Assembly: GCF_040676675.1 (NCBI RefSeq)
Contig: NZ_JBFAPK010000035.1
Span: 29,293 to 93,292 of the forward strand
DNA length: 64,000 nt
Source of the DNA: JBFAPK01 sp040676675
Lineage (GTDB): Bacteria; Actinomycetota; Actinomycetes; Mycobacteriales; Micromonosporaceae
Direction of reading: 5' to 3'
The notes below the pieces were generated by a model, which was not told where the DNA came from, did no database searches, and saw only the letters and a list, made by a program, of their open reading frames with translations. Below are positions 1 to 8,619 of the stretch, in pieces. A program made the translations under genes and the position numbers. Each line of letters begins with the position of its first letter. The stretch's first letter is position 1.

Positions 1-711
1 TCCGCCGGGTCCCTGGGCAATCGGCGAACCTTGTGCCACTCCGAACGATTCCGGCGGGCGCCGCGACGAATTCATCGGCGACCGGAGGCCGGCGGCGCGT
101 CGCGCGCCGGCACCGCCCGTACCGCGCGCACCGCGTCCCCGACCGCCGTCGAAGCGGTTCCCCGGCCGACTGCGTCGACGACGGCGACGCGTTTTTCCGC
201 AGGTGGGAGCCGTATCGACGGCGCCGGCGACCCGCCGCCGGACGGCGGAACCAGGCGCACGGTCCATCCCGAACGATGCCGGCCGATCCCGGGCACAACA
301 GTCCACTGTGTCCGAAAGCCGCCGCCAACGTCACCTCCCGAACCCAATGCACGATATTGATCTTTATCGAGCTTTCGAAGCAGCAGTCGTTGATGTTCAG
401 GTGTTTATGGCCATACCTTCGCGGGAGACCGGCCGCATCCGGCGACGAATCCGACCGGGCGATGTCGAGTCCTTGACTGCCCGACCGCGAGGGCCGCAAA
501 ATATAGCCGCCCATCATTTCGCGGGGGCTCGTGATGGCTTCGCAATTTCCGGTACCGCGAGCAGGCGCGTAAGCGCAAAACCACGCCCCATTTCGGAATC
601 CGGCCAACGAAGGCCCCGGCAACCACGCGAAACCACTCGATCAGGCGCGTCGCCAGCCGATCCGGCCACGGCCGGTGCTCGGCCGCGCCGCCGTGACCCG
701 AGGAGGGCACA
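1..711. other. No convincing gene; leader of the glycan operon
   Basis: Several reading frames are open here on both strands, but all are Arg/Pro-rich with no family resemblance, no ribosome site and no consistent third-position GC signal, so I call no gene. Bases about 340-425 and 495-506 are clearly AT-richer than the surroundings, as expected of a promoter region for the operon that starts at 712. A TTGACT at 473-478 is followed by AT-rich AAAATATAG at 498-506, but spacing to the best -10 (TATAGC, 502-507) is 23 bases, too long to call with confidence. Confidence 0.55.
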
Positions 712-1710
712 GTGCATCCGCTGGTCTCAGTCGTCATACCCTGCTACAACCGGGCCCGCACCATCGGACTCTGCGTCCGGTCGGTACGGCGGCAGACGTA
801 CCCGGACATCGAGATCGTCGTGGTCGACGACGCCAGCGGCGACGACTCGGCCGGGATCGCCGAATCGGCCGGCGCGACCGTGCTGCGTCTGCCGAGCAAC
901 AGCGGCCCCGGGGCCGCCCGCAACCTCGGTGCCGAGCACGCGCGGGGCGACATTCTCTTCTTCCTGGACGCGGACGTCGCGCTGGAACCGGAGAGCGTCG
1001 CCTCGGCCGTCGCGGCGCTGCGCGCGGAGCCCCGGCTGGGCGCGATCTGCGGCGTCCTGAGGCCGGAGTCGCTGGTCTCCCGCAACCTCGTCGCGCGGTA
1101 CCGGGCGCTGCAGATGTACCACTGGTGGCTGGCGCGCGAGGGCCCGCTGGAAGGGCTGCACACCGCCCTCTGCGCGATGCGCGCCGAGGTGTTCCGCGAG
1201 ATCGGGCCGTTCGACCCCACGCTGCGGCACACCGAGGCACCGGAGTACGGGTACCGGCTCCGGCAGCGGTACGAGGTGCGCAGCACCGCCGCGATCGCCG
1301 GCGTGCACGACCACGACAGCCAACTGCGGGTCCTGCTGCCGAAGGTCTTCCTGCGGGCGCACGCCAGCGCCGCCGAGGTGCGCCCCGGGGAGGTGCTCGG
1401 CGGCGCGGCCTCGCGCGTACTGGCCAGCGGACTGGTCCTCGCCGCGGTGCTCGCGGTACCGCTGCCGCTGGTCGCCGGGCCCGCCGGGCTCCTGGGACCC
1501 GCGCTGCTGCTGGCCGGCGCCGTGGCGCTGGACGCCGGCACGTACCGCCGGGTGATCGCCGACCGGGGCCCGCGCTTCGGGCTCGGCTTCGCCGGGGTGC
1601 ACCTGCTCTACCAGCTCACCTCCGCGGCCGGCGCGGCCGTCGGGTCCGCCCGGCGGGTCCTGCGCCGCCCCGCCGGGCGGGTCGCCCCCTCGGTCGGGGT
1701 CTCCCGATGA
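712..1710 (+). CDS. Family 2 glycosyltransferase with C-terminal membrane segments
   Basis: 332 aa. The N-terminus LVSVVIPCYNRARTI, the VVVDDAS nucleotide-binding turn and the FLDAD motif (D86, D88, metal and sugar-nucleotide binding) are those of GT-A fold GT2 enzymes, which transfer a sugar from a nucleotide donor on the inner membrane face. After about residue 225 two hydrophobic segments (about 235-280) should anchor it. Start GTG follows GGAGGG at a good distance. Its TGA overlaps the next ATG (ATGA), so it is the first gene of a nine-gene operon reaching 12045. Acceptor and sugar cannot be told from sequence. Confidence 0.9.
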   Translation: MHPLVSVVIPCYNRARTIGLCVRSVRRQTYPDIEIVVVDDASGDDSAGIAESAGATVLRLPSNSGPGAARNLGAEHARGDILFFLDADVALEPESVASAVAALRAEPRLGAICGVLRPESLVSRNLVARYRALQMYHWWLAREGPLEGLHTALCAMRAEVFREIGPFDPTLRHTEAPEYGYRLRQRYEVRSTAAIAGVHDHDSQLRVLLPKVFLRAHASAAEVRPGEVLGGAASRVLASGLVLAAVLAVPLPLVAGPAGLLGPALLLAGAVALDAGTYRRVIADRGPRFGLGFAGVHLLYQLTSAAGAAVGSARRVLRRPAGRVAPSVGVSR

Positions 1711-4031
1711 GCGTGCTCGCTCCCGGCGCGCCGGGAACACCGGCGGGCCCGGGCACGCGGGGCCGCGACCGGGCCGGCACGGGCGCCGCCGCCGGGGTGC
1801 TCCTGCTCGCCGCCGGCCTCACGGCCGCCGGGATCGCCGCCGTCTCGTGGGTCGCGGCCCGCACCGGCAGCGCCTGGGCTCCCGGCGGCGACCTGGCCGT
1901 CTACCGCGACGCGGCCGCCGCGGTCCTCGCGGGCGGGTCACCCTACGAGGTGGACCGGGGCGGGTACGCCTTCGTCTACCCGCCGTTCGCGGCCCTGGTG
2001 CTGACCCCGCTGGCGGCGCTCGGCCCGGTCGCCGGCTACTGGGCGTGGACGCTGCTCTCGGCGCTCGCCGTACCGGTCGTGGTGTGGCTGGCCGTCGACC
2101 AGCTCGCCCCCGCCTGCGGCCGGTCCCGGACGCTGCTGGTGGCGGCCGGCACCCTGGCCGTGCTGCCGCTGTCGCCGATCGCGGGAACGCTGCTGCTCGG
2201 CAACGTGAACGTCCTGCTGGTCGCGCTCGTCCTGGTCGACCTGCTCCGGGTCAGGGGACGGTACGCGGGAGTGCTGACCGGCATCGCCGCCGGGATCAAG
2301 CTGACCCCGCTGATCTTCGTCGGGTACCTGCTGCTGACCGGCCGGATCCGGGCCGGGGTGACCGCGCTCGCGAGCTTCCTCGGCACCGTGGCGGTGGGAT
2401 TCCTGCTCCTGCCCGGCCCCTCCGCCGCCTTCTGGGGCGGCGCGTTCGCGGACGGGTCGCGCACCCGGCCGCCCGGCGAGGAGGCGGTCGGCAGTTCCGT
2501 ACGGGGCGTCGTGCTGAACCTGCTGCCGGAGCCGCTGTGGCCGCTGTGGCTGCCGGCGAGCCTGCTGGTGGGCGCGCTGGGGCTGGCGGTGGCGGTCCGG
2601 GCGAGCCGCCGGCGGATGGAGCTGACCGGCATCGTGGCCTGCGCCGTGACCGGCCTGCTGGTCTCGCCGGTGACCTGGTACGCCCACTGGGTCTGGTGCG
2701 TGCCGGTGTTGGCGCTGCTCGCCGCGCGTACCGGGTGGGCGTCCTGGCGCGCCCGGGCGCTGCTCGGCGGAGCGTGGCTGGTCTTCGCCCTGCCGCTGCC
2801 GTGGTGGATCGCGTACGTGCTGGGCTGGGTGCCGGCCTCGGAGCGCGCCTGGGTCCGGCCGGTGGAGCTGCTCTACTCGCTCACCGGCGCGGCGCTGCTG
2901 GTCCTGGCGGCGGCGTGGCTTCGCCGCCCCGCGCCCGCGCCCGAGCCTGATACTGAGACCGGAGTGGAGACCGGAGCGGGATCCGGGACCGGGGCCGACG
3001 CGGAGCCGGTGAGCGCGCGACCGGCGGACGCGGCGATCGACGCCGTGGCGGTGATCGTGCCCAACTACAACAAAAGCAAAACCCTCGCCGCCTGCCTCGA
3101 CGCCATCTACGCCCAAACCCACCCACCCACCGAAGTCATCGTCGTCGACGACCACAGCACCGACGACTCCCCCGACATCGCCCGCCAATACCCCTGCACC
3201 CTCATCCAACAACCCACCAACCAAGGACCCGCCGCCGCCCGCAACACCGGCGCCCACCACAGCACCGCACCCCTGCTCTTCTTCGTCGACTCCGACACCG
3301 CCCCCGCCCCCGACGCCATCGCCAACGCCCTGCACATCCTCCACACCACCCCCCACACCGGCATGGTCCAAGGCATCTACGCACCCCACCCCCTCTACGA
3401 CGACGGACCCGTCGAGGCATACCGCGTCGCCTTCGAACACTTCTGGCGCAAACGCAGCGTCGGACGGTCCCGCGCCGCCACCCTCTTCGCGGCCAGCCTC
3501 GTCCCGAGGGCCGTGTTCGACGAGGTCGGCGGCTTCGACGAGCGGCTGCGCACCGGCGAGGACGCCGAGTTCGGCACCCGGATGCCCGAGCGGTACCGGC
3601 TGGTCGTGACCGACACCGTGGTCACCCGGCACGACGACGTCGACCGTTTCCTGCCCTTCGTACGCGAGCAGTTCGGCTTCGCGACCCAGACGCCGCTGGT
3701 GATGCTCCGCGCCGGCCGGCGACGCAACGCCGGCACCGGGCTGCGGGTCAACGCGTTCTCGCCGACCGGGCTGGTGCTCTCCGGGCTGAGCCTGCTGGCG
3801 CTGCCGCTGCTGCCGCTGCTGCCGTGGCTGCTGCCGCTCTGGCTCGCGCTGCTCGCCGGGTCGGCCGCCACGAGCCACGCGTTCCTGCGCTTCACCTACC
3901 GGTTCCGGGGCGCCGGCTTCGCGGCGTACGCCACCGGCATGCACCTGCTGCTCTACGCCCTGGCGGTGGTCGGTACCGGCGTGGGGACGCTGCGGGTCGC
4001 GTACGTCCTGGCGCGGGGGTGGGCCCGGTGA
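1707..4031 (+). CDS. Fused GT87-like membrane transferase and GT2 glycosyltransferase
   Basis: 774 aa. Residues about 25-405 are a polytopic membrane domain of the GT87/DUF2029 type (YRDAAAAVLAGGSPYE luminal loop, many transmembrane helices); that family uses polyprenyl-phosphate sugars outside the membrane. A Glu/Thr/Gly/Pro linker (about 412-434) leads to a complete GT2 domain (VPNYNKSK, VVDDHSTDDS, VDSDT) ending in membrane helices. An in-frame GTG at 3009 (codon 435) matches the start codon of the next gene, so the GT2 half looks like a copy of that gene joined in frame. Bases 3009-3467 differ from 4028-4486 at one position. Translation from the internal GTG is possible but its upstream ribosome site is weak. 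Confidence 0.85.
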   Translation: MSVLAPGAPGTPAGPGTRGRDRAGTGAAAGVLLLAAGLTAAGIAAVSWVAARTGSAWAPGGDLAVYRDAAAAVLAGGSPYEVDRGGYAFVYPPFAALVLTPLAALGPVAGYWAWTLLSALAVPVVVWLAVDQLAPACGRSRTLLVAAGTLAVLPLSPIAGTLLLGNVNVLLVALVLVDLLRVRGRYAGVLTGIAAGIKLTPLIFVGYLLLTGRIRAGVTALASFLGTVAVGFLLLPGPSAAFWGGAFADGSRTRPPGEEAVGSSVRGVVLNLLPEPLWPLWLPASLLVGALGLAVAVRASRRRMELTGIVACAVTGLLVSPVTWYAHWVWCVPVLALLAARTGWASWRARALLGGAWLVFALPLPWWIAYVLGWVPASERAWVRPVELLYSLTGAALLVLAAAWLRRPAPAPEPDTETGVETGAGSGTGADAEPVSARPADAAIDAVAVIVPNYNKSKTLAACLDAIYAQTHPPTEVIVVDDHSTDDSPDIARQYPCTLIQQPTNQGPAAARNTGAHHSTAPLLFFVDSDTAPAPDAIANALHILHTTPHTGMVQGIYAPHPLYDDGPVEAYRVAFEHFWRKRSVGRSRAATLFAASLVPRAVFDEVGGFDERLRTGEDAEFGTRMPERYRLVVTDTVVTRHDDVDRFLPFVREQFGFATQTPLVMLRAGRRRNAGTGLRVNAFSPTGLVLSGLSLLALPLLPLLPWLLPLWLALLAGSAATSHAFLRFTYRFRGAGFAAYATGMHLLLYALAVVGTGVGTLRVAYVLARGWAR
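3009..3467. repeat. 459-bp direct repeat, copy 1 (within GT2 domain)
   Basis: Identical to 4028-4486 except position 3059 (G here, A at 4078). It starts at the GTG of the GT2 domain and stops abruptly after the VGR codons. Codon use inside is unlike the flanks: CAA, AAA, CCC, ACC and CTC dominate where flanking genes use CAG, AAG, CCG and CTG, and the coding strand is notably poor in G. Confidence 0.97.
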
Positions 4032-4486
4032 GCGCGCGACCGGCGGACGCGGCGATCGACGCCGTGGCGGTGATCGTACCCAACTACAACAAAAGCAAAA
4101 CCCTCGCCGCCTGCCTCGACGCCATCTACGCCCAAACCCACCCACCCACCGAAGTCATCGTCGTCGACGACCACAGCACCGACGACTCCCCCGACATCGC
4201 CCGCCAATACCCCTGCACCCTCATCCAACAACCCACCAACCAAGGACCCGCCGCCGCCCGCAACACCGGCGCCCACCACAGCACCGCACCCCTGCTCTTC
4301 TTCGTCGACTCCGACACCGCCCCCGCCCCCGACGCCATCGCCAACGCCCTGCACATCCTCCACACCACCCCCCACACCGGCATGGTCCAAGGCATCTACG
4401 CACCCCACCCCCTCTACGACGACGGACCCGTCGAGGCATACCGCGTCGCCTTCGAACACTTCTGGCGCAAACGCAGCGTCGGACGG
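4028..4486. repeat. 459-bp direct repeat, copy 2 (5' part of GT2 gene)
   Basis: Second copy of the block at 3009-3467, offset 1019 bp, one mismatch. In this copy the block begins exactly at the start codon of a free-standing gene, so this is probably the native position and the upstream copy the fused one. Confidence 0.97.
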
Positions 4487-5134
4487 GACACGGGTGCGCT
4501 GCTGGCCGCGAGTCTCGTCCCACGGGCCGTCTTCGAGGAGGCGGGCGGGCTCGACGAGCGGCTGCGGTCGGGCGAGGACGACGAGTTCGGCACCCGCCTG
4601 CCGGCCCGGTACCGGCTGGTGGCGACCGACCGGGTGCTGACCCGGCACGACGACGTCGACCGGCTGCTGCCGCTGCTGGCCGAGCAGTTCGTCCGGGCCA
4701 GCGCGAAGCCGCCGCTGATGGTGCGCACGTGGCGGCGGCAGCGGGCCGGCGCGGCGGGCGCGCGGGTGGAGATGATGTCGCCCGAGCGGTACCGGCACCT
4801 GGAATGGTCCGCCCGGCTCTCCCTGCTCGCGGCGGGGCTGGCGCTGTTGACCGTGCCGGTGGCGCCGCTCGCGCCGTGGCTGGCGCTGACCTGGCCGGCG
4901 TTCGGCGCCGTGCTGGCGGCGGCCAACCACGAGTTCCTCCGGTTCGCCCACCGGCTGCGCGGACCGCGCTTCGCCCTCTTCGCCGCCGGGATGCACGTGC
5001 TGAGCCACGCCGCCCTGGTGGCGGGCCTCGTCGCGGGGCTACCGCGGGCCGGGTACGCGCTGCTGCGCGAGCCGACCCGCGACCGGGTCGAAGCGGACCG
5101 GACGGCGGCGGACCGGGCGGGGGTGCGGCGATGA
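4028..5134 (+). CDS. Family 2 glycosyltransferase (paralogue of the preceding GT2 domain)
   Basis: 368 aa, GTG start overlapping the previous TGA (GTGA). GT-A motifs VPNYNKSK, VVDDHSTDDS and VDSDT (D94, D96) are intact; residues about 260-345 hold two or three hydrophobic segments. Residues 1-153 are the same as in the GT2 half of the upstream fused gene, whereas the C-terminal halves are clearly diverged (the domain after VGR is only moderately similar). This means an ancient tandem duplication with recent homogenisation of the catalytic 5' part. It overlaps the next gene by ATGA. Confidence 0.9.
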   Translation: MSARPADAAIDAVAVIVPNYNKSKTLAACLDAIYAQTHPPTEVIVVDDHSTDDSPDIARQYPCTLIQQPTNQGPAAARNTGAHHSTAPLLFFVDSDTAPAPDAIANALHILHTTPHTGMVQGIYAPHPLYDDGPVEAYRVAFEHFWRKRSVGRDTGALLAASLVPRAVFEEAGGLDERLRSGEDDEFGTRLPARYRLVATDRVLTRHDDVDRLLPLLAEQFVRASAKPPLMVRTWRRQRAGAAGARVEMMSPERYRHLEWSARLSLLAAGLALLTVPVAPLAPWLALTWPAFGAVLAAANHEFLRFAHRLRGPRFALFAAGMHVLSHAALVAGLVAGLPRAGYALLREPTRDRVEADRTAADRAGVRR

Positions 5135-6183
5135 ACCCGGTGCCGGTGGGCCCCGACGCGTCCCTCGAACCGGGCACGGCCACGGCCCAGGGCCCGGACC
5201 GGCCCTGGCGCCGGCGGCTGTGGCGGTCGGTCACGGTCGCGTTCGGCCTGGTCGTGGCGGTCGCGGTCGCGCGGGCGCTGGCCGGCCAGGACTGGTCGGT
5301 GGTGGCGGTGCTGCTCGGACGGCGCGACGCCGCCCAGGTCGGCCTGCTGCTCGCCGGCGCGCTGGCCGCCGCGACGGCGGGTCCGCTGCTGGGAATGCTG
5401 TCGTGGCGGGCGGTGCTGCTGGAGCTCGGCCCGCCGGTCGACGCGATCCGGGTCATGCGGATCTTCTTCGTCGGGTTCCTGGCCAAGTACGTGCCGGGCA
5501 AGGTCCCGGGGATCGTCGCGGCCGTCAGGGTGGCCACCTCGAACGGCGTGACGCTGCCCCGGATGCTGCTGGCCGGAACCCTCACCACGCTCCTGGTCCA
5601 CCTGACCGGGCTGGCCGTCGGGCTGCTCACCGGGGCGCGGCTGCTCGGCGGGCGGGCGGCGTGGCTGCTGCTGGCGGCCGTACCGGTGCTGGTGGCGGTG
5701 GGCTGGCCGGGCCTGGTCGGCCGCGCGGCCGGCCTGCTGCTGCGGCTGCTGGGCCGTGCCGAGCCGGCCCGGTCGCCGTCGCCCCGGGCGGTCCGGGTGG
5801 CGGTCGCCTGGCAAACCCTGTCCTGGCTGGTCAGCGGCGTACACCTGTGGCTGCTGGCGGTGGCGATGGGCGCCGAGGCGGGGTCCGCGCTGCCGCTCTG
5901 CGTGGGCGCGTTCGCGCTCGCGACCGTGCTCGGCGTGCTCGCCGTGGTGGTACCGGACGGGTTGGGCGTACGCGAGGCCGTGCTCTCGGCGGCGCTGGCC
6001 CTGCTGCTGCCGGTCCCGTCAGCGGTGGCGGTGGCGGTGGCGAGCCGGTTGGTCACCACCGTCGGCGAGGTGGTGCTCGGCGGGGCGGCGCTGGGAGTCG
6101 TGGAGATCGTCCATCGAAGGTCGTCCGCAAAAGCTGCGGCGGTTGGGGAGGAGATGAGTGGTGGGCAGGTTGATCGGGCTTGA
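5131..6183 (+). CDS. UPF0104/flippase-like (LPG-synthase TM type) membrane protein
   Basis: 350 aa, about eight transmembrane helices after a 30-residue cytoplasmic head. The segment FFVGFLAKYVPGKVPG is the signature of the UPF0104 family (the membrane half of lysylphosphatidylglycerol synthase and many stand-alone members), proposed to flip lipids or lipid-linked sugars. Position inside a glycosyltransferase operon fits translocation of a lipid-linked intermediate, but no substrate is shown. The 3' end overlaps the next gene by 26 bases. Confidence 0.8.
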   Translation: MNPVPVGPDASLEPGTATAQGPDRPWRRRLWRSVTVAFGLVVAVAVARALAGQDWSVVAVLLGRRDAAQVGLLLAGALAAATAGPLLGMLSWRAVLLELGPPVDAIRVMRIFFVGFLAKYVPGKVPGIVAAVRVATSNGVTLPRMLLAGTLTTLLVHLTGLAVGLLTGARLLGGRAAWLLLAAVPVLVAVGWPGLVGRAAGLLLRLLGRAEPARSPSPRAVRVAVAWQTLSWLVSGVHLWLLAVAMGAEAGSALPLCVGAFALATVLGVLAVVVPDGLGVREAVLSAALALLLPVPSAVAVAVASRLVTTVGEVVLGGAALGVVEIVHRRSSAKAAAVGEEMSGGQVDRA

Positions 6184-7582
6184 CGAGTGCGAGCAGCTGA
6201 CGACACGGGAGGTGCACGACCTCTACCGCCGGTACGTCAGCCGGTCGCAGGTGTCGCTGATGACGACGTTCGGCTTCGGCCGGGAGTTGGTGGAGCGGGC
6301 CGAGGGGCCGTGGGTCCACATGCGCGACGGCAGCCGGGTGCTGGACCTCTCCGGCGGGGTCGGGGTGCTCAACCACGGGCACAACCACCCGCGGATCCTC
6401 GCCGCGCGGACCCGGTTCGCGCAGCGGCGGCGGATGGAGATCCACAAGGCGTTCTTCTCGCCGTACCTGGCCGCGCTGAGCCACAACGTGGCGGAGCTGC
6501 TCCCCGGCGACCTGTCGATCTCCTACTTCCCGAACTCCGGCGCGGAGGCGAACGAGGGCGCCATCAAGATGGCGTACAAGTACCACGACGGGAAGCGCGA
6601 CACGATTCTGCGCGCCGATATCAGCTTCCACGGCAAGACGCTCGGCGCGGGCAGCCTGACCGGCTCGGCGGAAAACCACTTCCGCTTCCCGGGGCTGCCC
6701 AACGCCGTGGTCTACCCGTACGGGGACGTGGCGGCGGTACGGGCGGCGGTCGAGGCCAGCCGCCGGCCGGACGGCAGCAGCGACGTCTACGCGGTCATGG
6801 TGGAGCCGTTCAGCGCGTCGAGCCTGCGCAGCTGGTCCGAGCCGGCGCTGCGGGAGCTGCGGCAGCTCTGCACCGACGAGGACATCGTGCTGATCTTCGA
6901 CGAGGTCTACACCGGCTGGGGCAAGACCGGCAGCCTCTTCTACTTCATGCGCCACGACGGGCTGCTGCCGGACATCGTCACCTACTCGAAGTCCCTGGGC
7001 GGCGGCAAGGCGTCGATCTCCGGGTACACGGCGCGGGAGCGGCTGTTCCGCCGGGCGTACGACCGGCTCGCCGACGTGATCCTGCACAGCACCACGTACT
7101 ACGGCTTCGGCGAGGAGACGGCGACCGCGATCGAGGCGGTCAACGTGGTGGTCGAGGAGGACTTCCCGGGCCGGGCCCGGCGGATCGAGGCGGTCCTCGG
7201 GCCGGGGCTGGAGCGGATCCGCGCGGCCCACCCGGAGGCGGTGGACCGGGTCGCCGGGGTCGGCTCGCTGCACGGCGTCTTCCTCAACAGCGGCCCCAAG
7301 CTGCTGGAACTCGCCGGAAGGCTGGTACCCGGCTTCAGCCGCGACCCCCGGTTCGGCACCAAGCTGATCACCCTGTCGGTCATCGCGCACCTCTACCGCG
7401 AACACAAGATCATGACGTACTACAGCCCGAACGCGGAGAACCCGCTGATGGTCGCGCCGTCGCTGGTGGTCGAACCGGCCGAGCTGGAGTACTTCCTCAC
7501 CGCGCTGGACGCCACGCTCGCGCTGGGGCTGCGCCGGCTGCTGACCGGATTCGTCCGGGAGAAGGTCGGTGCGGCGTGGTAG
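6158..7582 (+). CDS. Class III (PLP) aminotransferase
   Basis: 474 aa, start GTG preceded by GGGGAGGAG; a second GTG follows directly. Class III hallmarks: NHGHNHPRI near residue 70, SGAEANEGAIKMA (phosphate contact), FDEVYTGWGKTG (Asp to pyridine N) and TYSKSLGGGKAS with K278 as the likely Schiff-base lysine. Such enzymes move an amino group between an amine or amino acid and a carbonyl. In a sugar-assembly operon it may make an amino group on a glycan, lipid or linker; this is inference. Overlaps neighbours on both sides, so translation is coupled. Confidence 0.88.
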   Translation: MVGRLIGLDECEQLTTREVHDLYRRYVSRSQVSLMTTFGFGRELVERAEGPWVHMRDGSRVLDLSGGVGVLNHGHNHPRILAARTRFAQRRRMEIHKAFFSPYLAALSHNVAELLPGDLSISYFPNSGAEANEGAIKMAYKYHDGKRDTILRADISFHGKTLGAGSLTGSAENHFRFPGLPNAVVYPYGDVAAVRAAVEASRRPDGSSDVYAVMVEPFSASSLRSWSEPALRELRQLCTDEDIVLIFDEVYTGWGKTGSLFYFMRHDGLLPDIVTYSKSLGGGKASISGYTARERLFRRAYDRLADVILHSTTYYGFGEETATAIEAVNVVVEEDFPGRARRIEAVLGPGLERIRAAHPEAVDRVAGVGSLHGVFLNSGPKLLELAGRLVPGFSRDPRFGTKLITLSVIAHLYREHKIMTYYSPNAENPLMVAPSLVVEPAELEYFLTALDATLALGLRRLLTGFVREKVGAAW

Positions 7583-8619
7583 GCGACGGCCGCCCGGTCG
7601 TGGTGACCGGCGCGAGCGGGATGCTCGGCGGTTTCGTGGTACGGCGACTGACCGCCGAGGGCGTGCCGGTGCACGGCGTCGACCTGCGCGTACCGGCCGA
7701 GGCGGGCATCGCCGCGACCGTGGCGGACGTGCGCGACCGGGCCGCGATGACCGCGGCGTTCCGGCGGGCCGGCGCGGTCGTGCACTGCGCCGCCGCGCTG
7801 CCGAGCTACGCGCCGCAGGAGATCCGGTCGGTGATCGTGGACGGTACGCGCAGCGTGCTGGCCGCCGCGCTCGACGCGGGCGTACCCCGGGTGGTGCACG
7901 TCTCCACCACGGCCGTGTACGGCCTGCCCGAGCTGGTCCCCACCCCGGAGACCCACCCGCGCGACCCGGTCGACACGTACGGGCGGGCCAAGGCCGCCGC
8001 CGAGGAGCTGGCCGAGGAGTTCCGGGGGCGGGGACTCTGCGTACCGGTGCTGCGGCCGAAGACGTTCCTGGGCCCGGGCCGGATGGGGCTGTTCGCCATG
8101 CTCTTCGAGTGGGCGCACGAGGGGCGCCACTTCCCGATCCTGGGCCGGGGCGACGTACGCATCCAGATGTGCGCGGTCGAGGACCTGACCGAGTGTGTGC
8201 TCGTCGCCCTGCGCGCCGCGCCGGCCGTCGCCGACGACACGTTCAACGTGGCCGCCGCCCGGTTCGGCACCCTGCGGGAGGACTTCCAGGCGGTCCTCGA
8301 CGCCGCCGGGCACCACCGCCGGGTGATCTCCGTACCGGCCCGGCCCGCCCTGCTCACCCTGCGGCTGCTGCGGCGGGCCCGCCTCTCCCCCGTCTACGAC
8401 CGGCTGCTGCGCAAGCTGCTCGCCGACTCGTACGTCAGCACCGACAAGGCGCGCGACCGGCTCGGCTTCACGCCCCGGTACTCCAACCAGGACGCGCTGC
8501 TGCGGACGTTCCGGTGGTGGCGGGAGCAGCGCGACCGCGGCGGCGCCGCCCAGGCGGGCCGGACCAGCCGCGACCCGTGGTCGCAGGGCGCGCTGCGCGT
8601 GGCGAAGGCGTTCTTCTGA
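7576..8619 (+). CDS. NAD-dependent epimerase/dehydratase (extended SDR)
   Basis: 347 aa, GTG start overlapping the preceding TAG. Rossmann motif VVTGASGMLG at residues 9-18, catalytic YGRAK (Y135, K139) and a Ser/Thr in HVSTTAVYG mark an extended short-chain dehydrogenase acting on nucleotide or lipid-linked sugars. The cofactor-binding aspartate (VDLR) suggests NAD. Together with the UbiA enzyme next door it could do the oxidation/reduction step of a polyprenyl-sugar pathway such as DprE2 does in mycobacteria, but it is an extended SDR and not a close DprE2 look-alike. Confidence 0.85.
   Translation: MVGDGRPVVVTGASGMLGGFVVRRLTAEGVPVHGVDLRVPAEAGIAATVADVRDRAAMTAAFRRAGAVVHCAAALPSYAPQEIRSVIVDGTRSVLAAALDAGVPRVVHVSTTAVYGLPELVPTPETHPRDPVDTYGRAKAAAEELAEEFRGRGLCVPVLRPKTFLGPGRMGLFAMLFEWAHEGRHFPILGRGDVRIQMCAVEDLTECVLVALRAAPAVADDTFNVAAARFGTLREDFQAVLDAAGHHRRVISVPARPALLTLRLLRRARLSPVYDRLLRKLLADSYVSTDKARDRLGFTPRYSNQDALLRTFRWWREQRDRGGAAQAGRTSRDPWSQGALRVAKAFF

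Noticed and set aside
473..507. TTGACT...TATAGC promoter
   Set aside because: 23-base spacing is outside the usual range; kept only as a remark in the 1-711 entry.
33..1060. Several overlapping plus-strand frames in the left 1 kb
   Set aside because: No family resemblance, Arg/Pro-rich, and the GT2 gene begins inside their 3' part in another frame.
1938..4145. 735-codon reading frame on the minus strand
   Set aside because: Mirror frame of the GT87-GT2 gene; its Val/Gly/Arg-rich composition, lack of a ribosome site and overlap with clear family motifs on the plus strand show it is a high-GC artefact.
3009..4486. Transposon or IS explanation for the duplicated 459-bp block
   Set aside because: No inverted ends, no target duplication and no transposase; the copies are in-frame parts of homologous genes, so gene conversion fits better. 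An assembly error cannot be excluded from this sequence alone.
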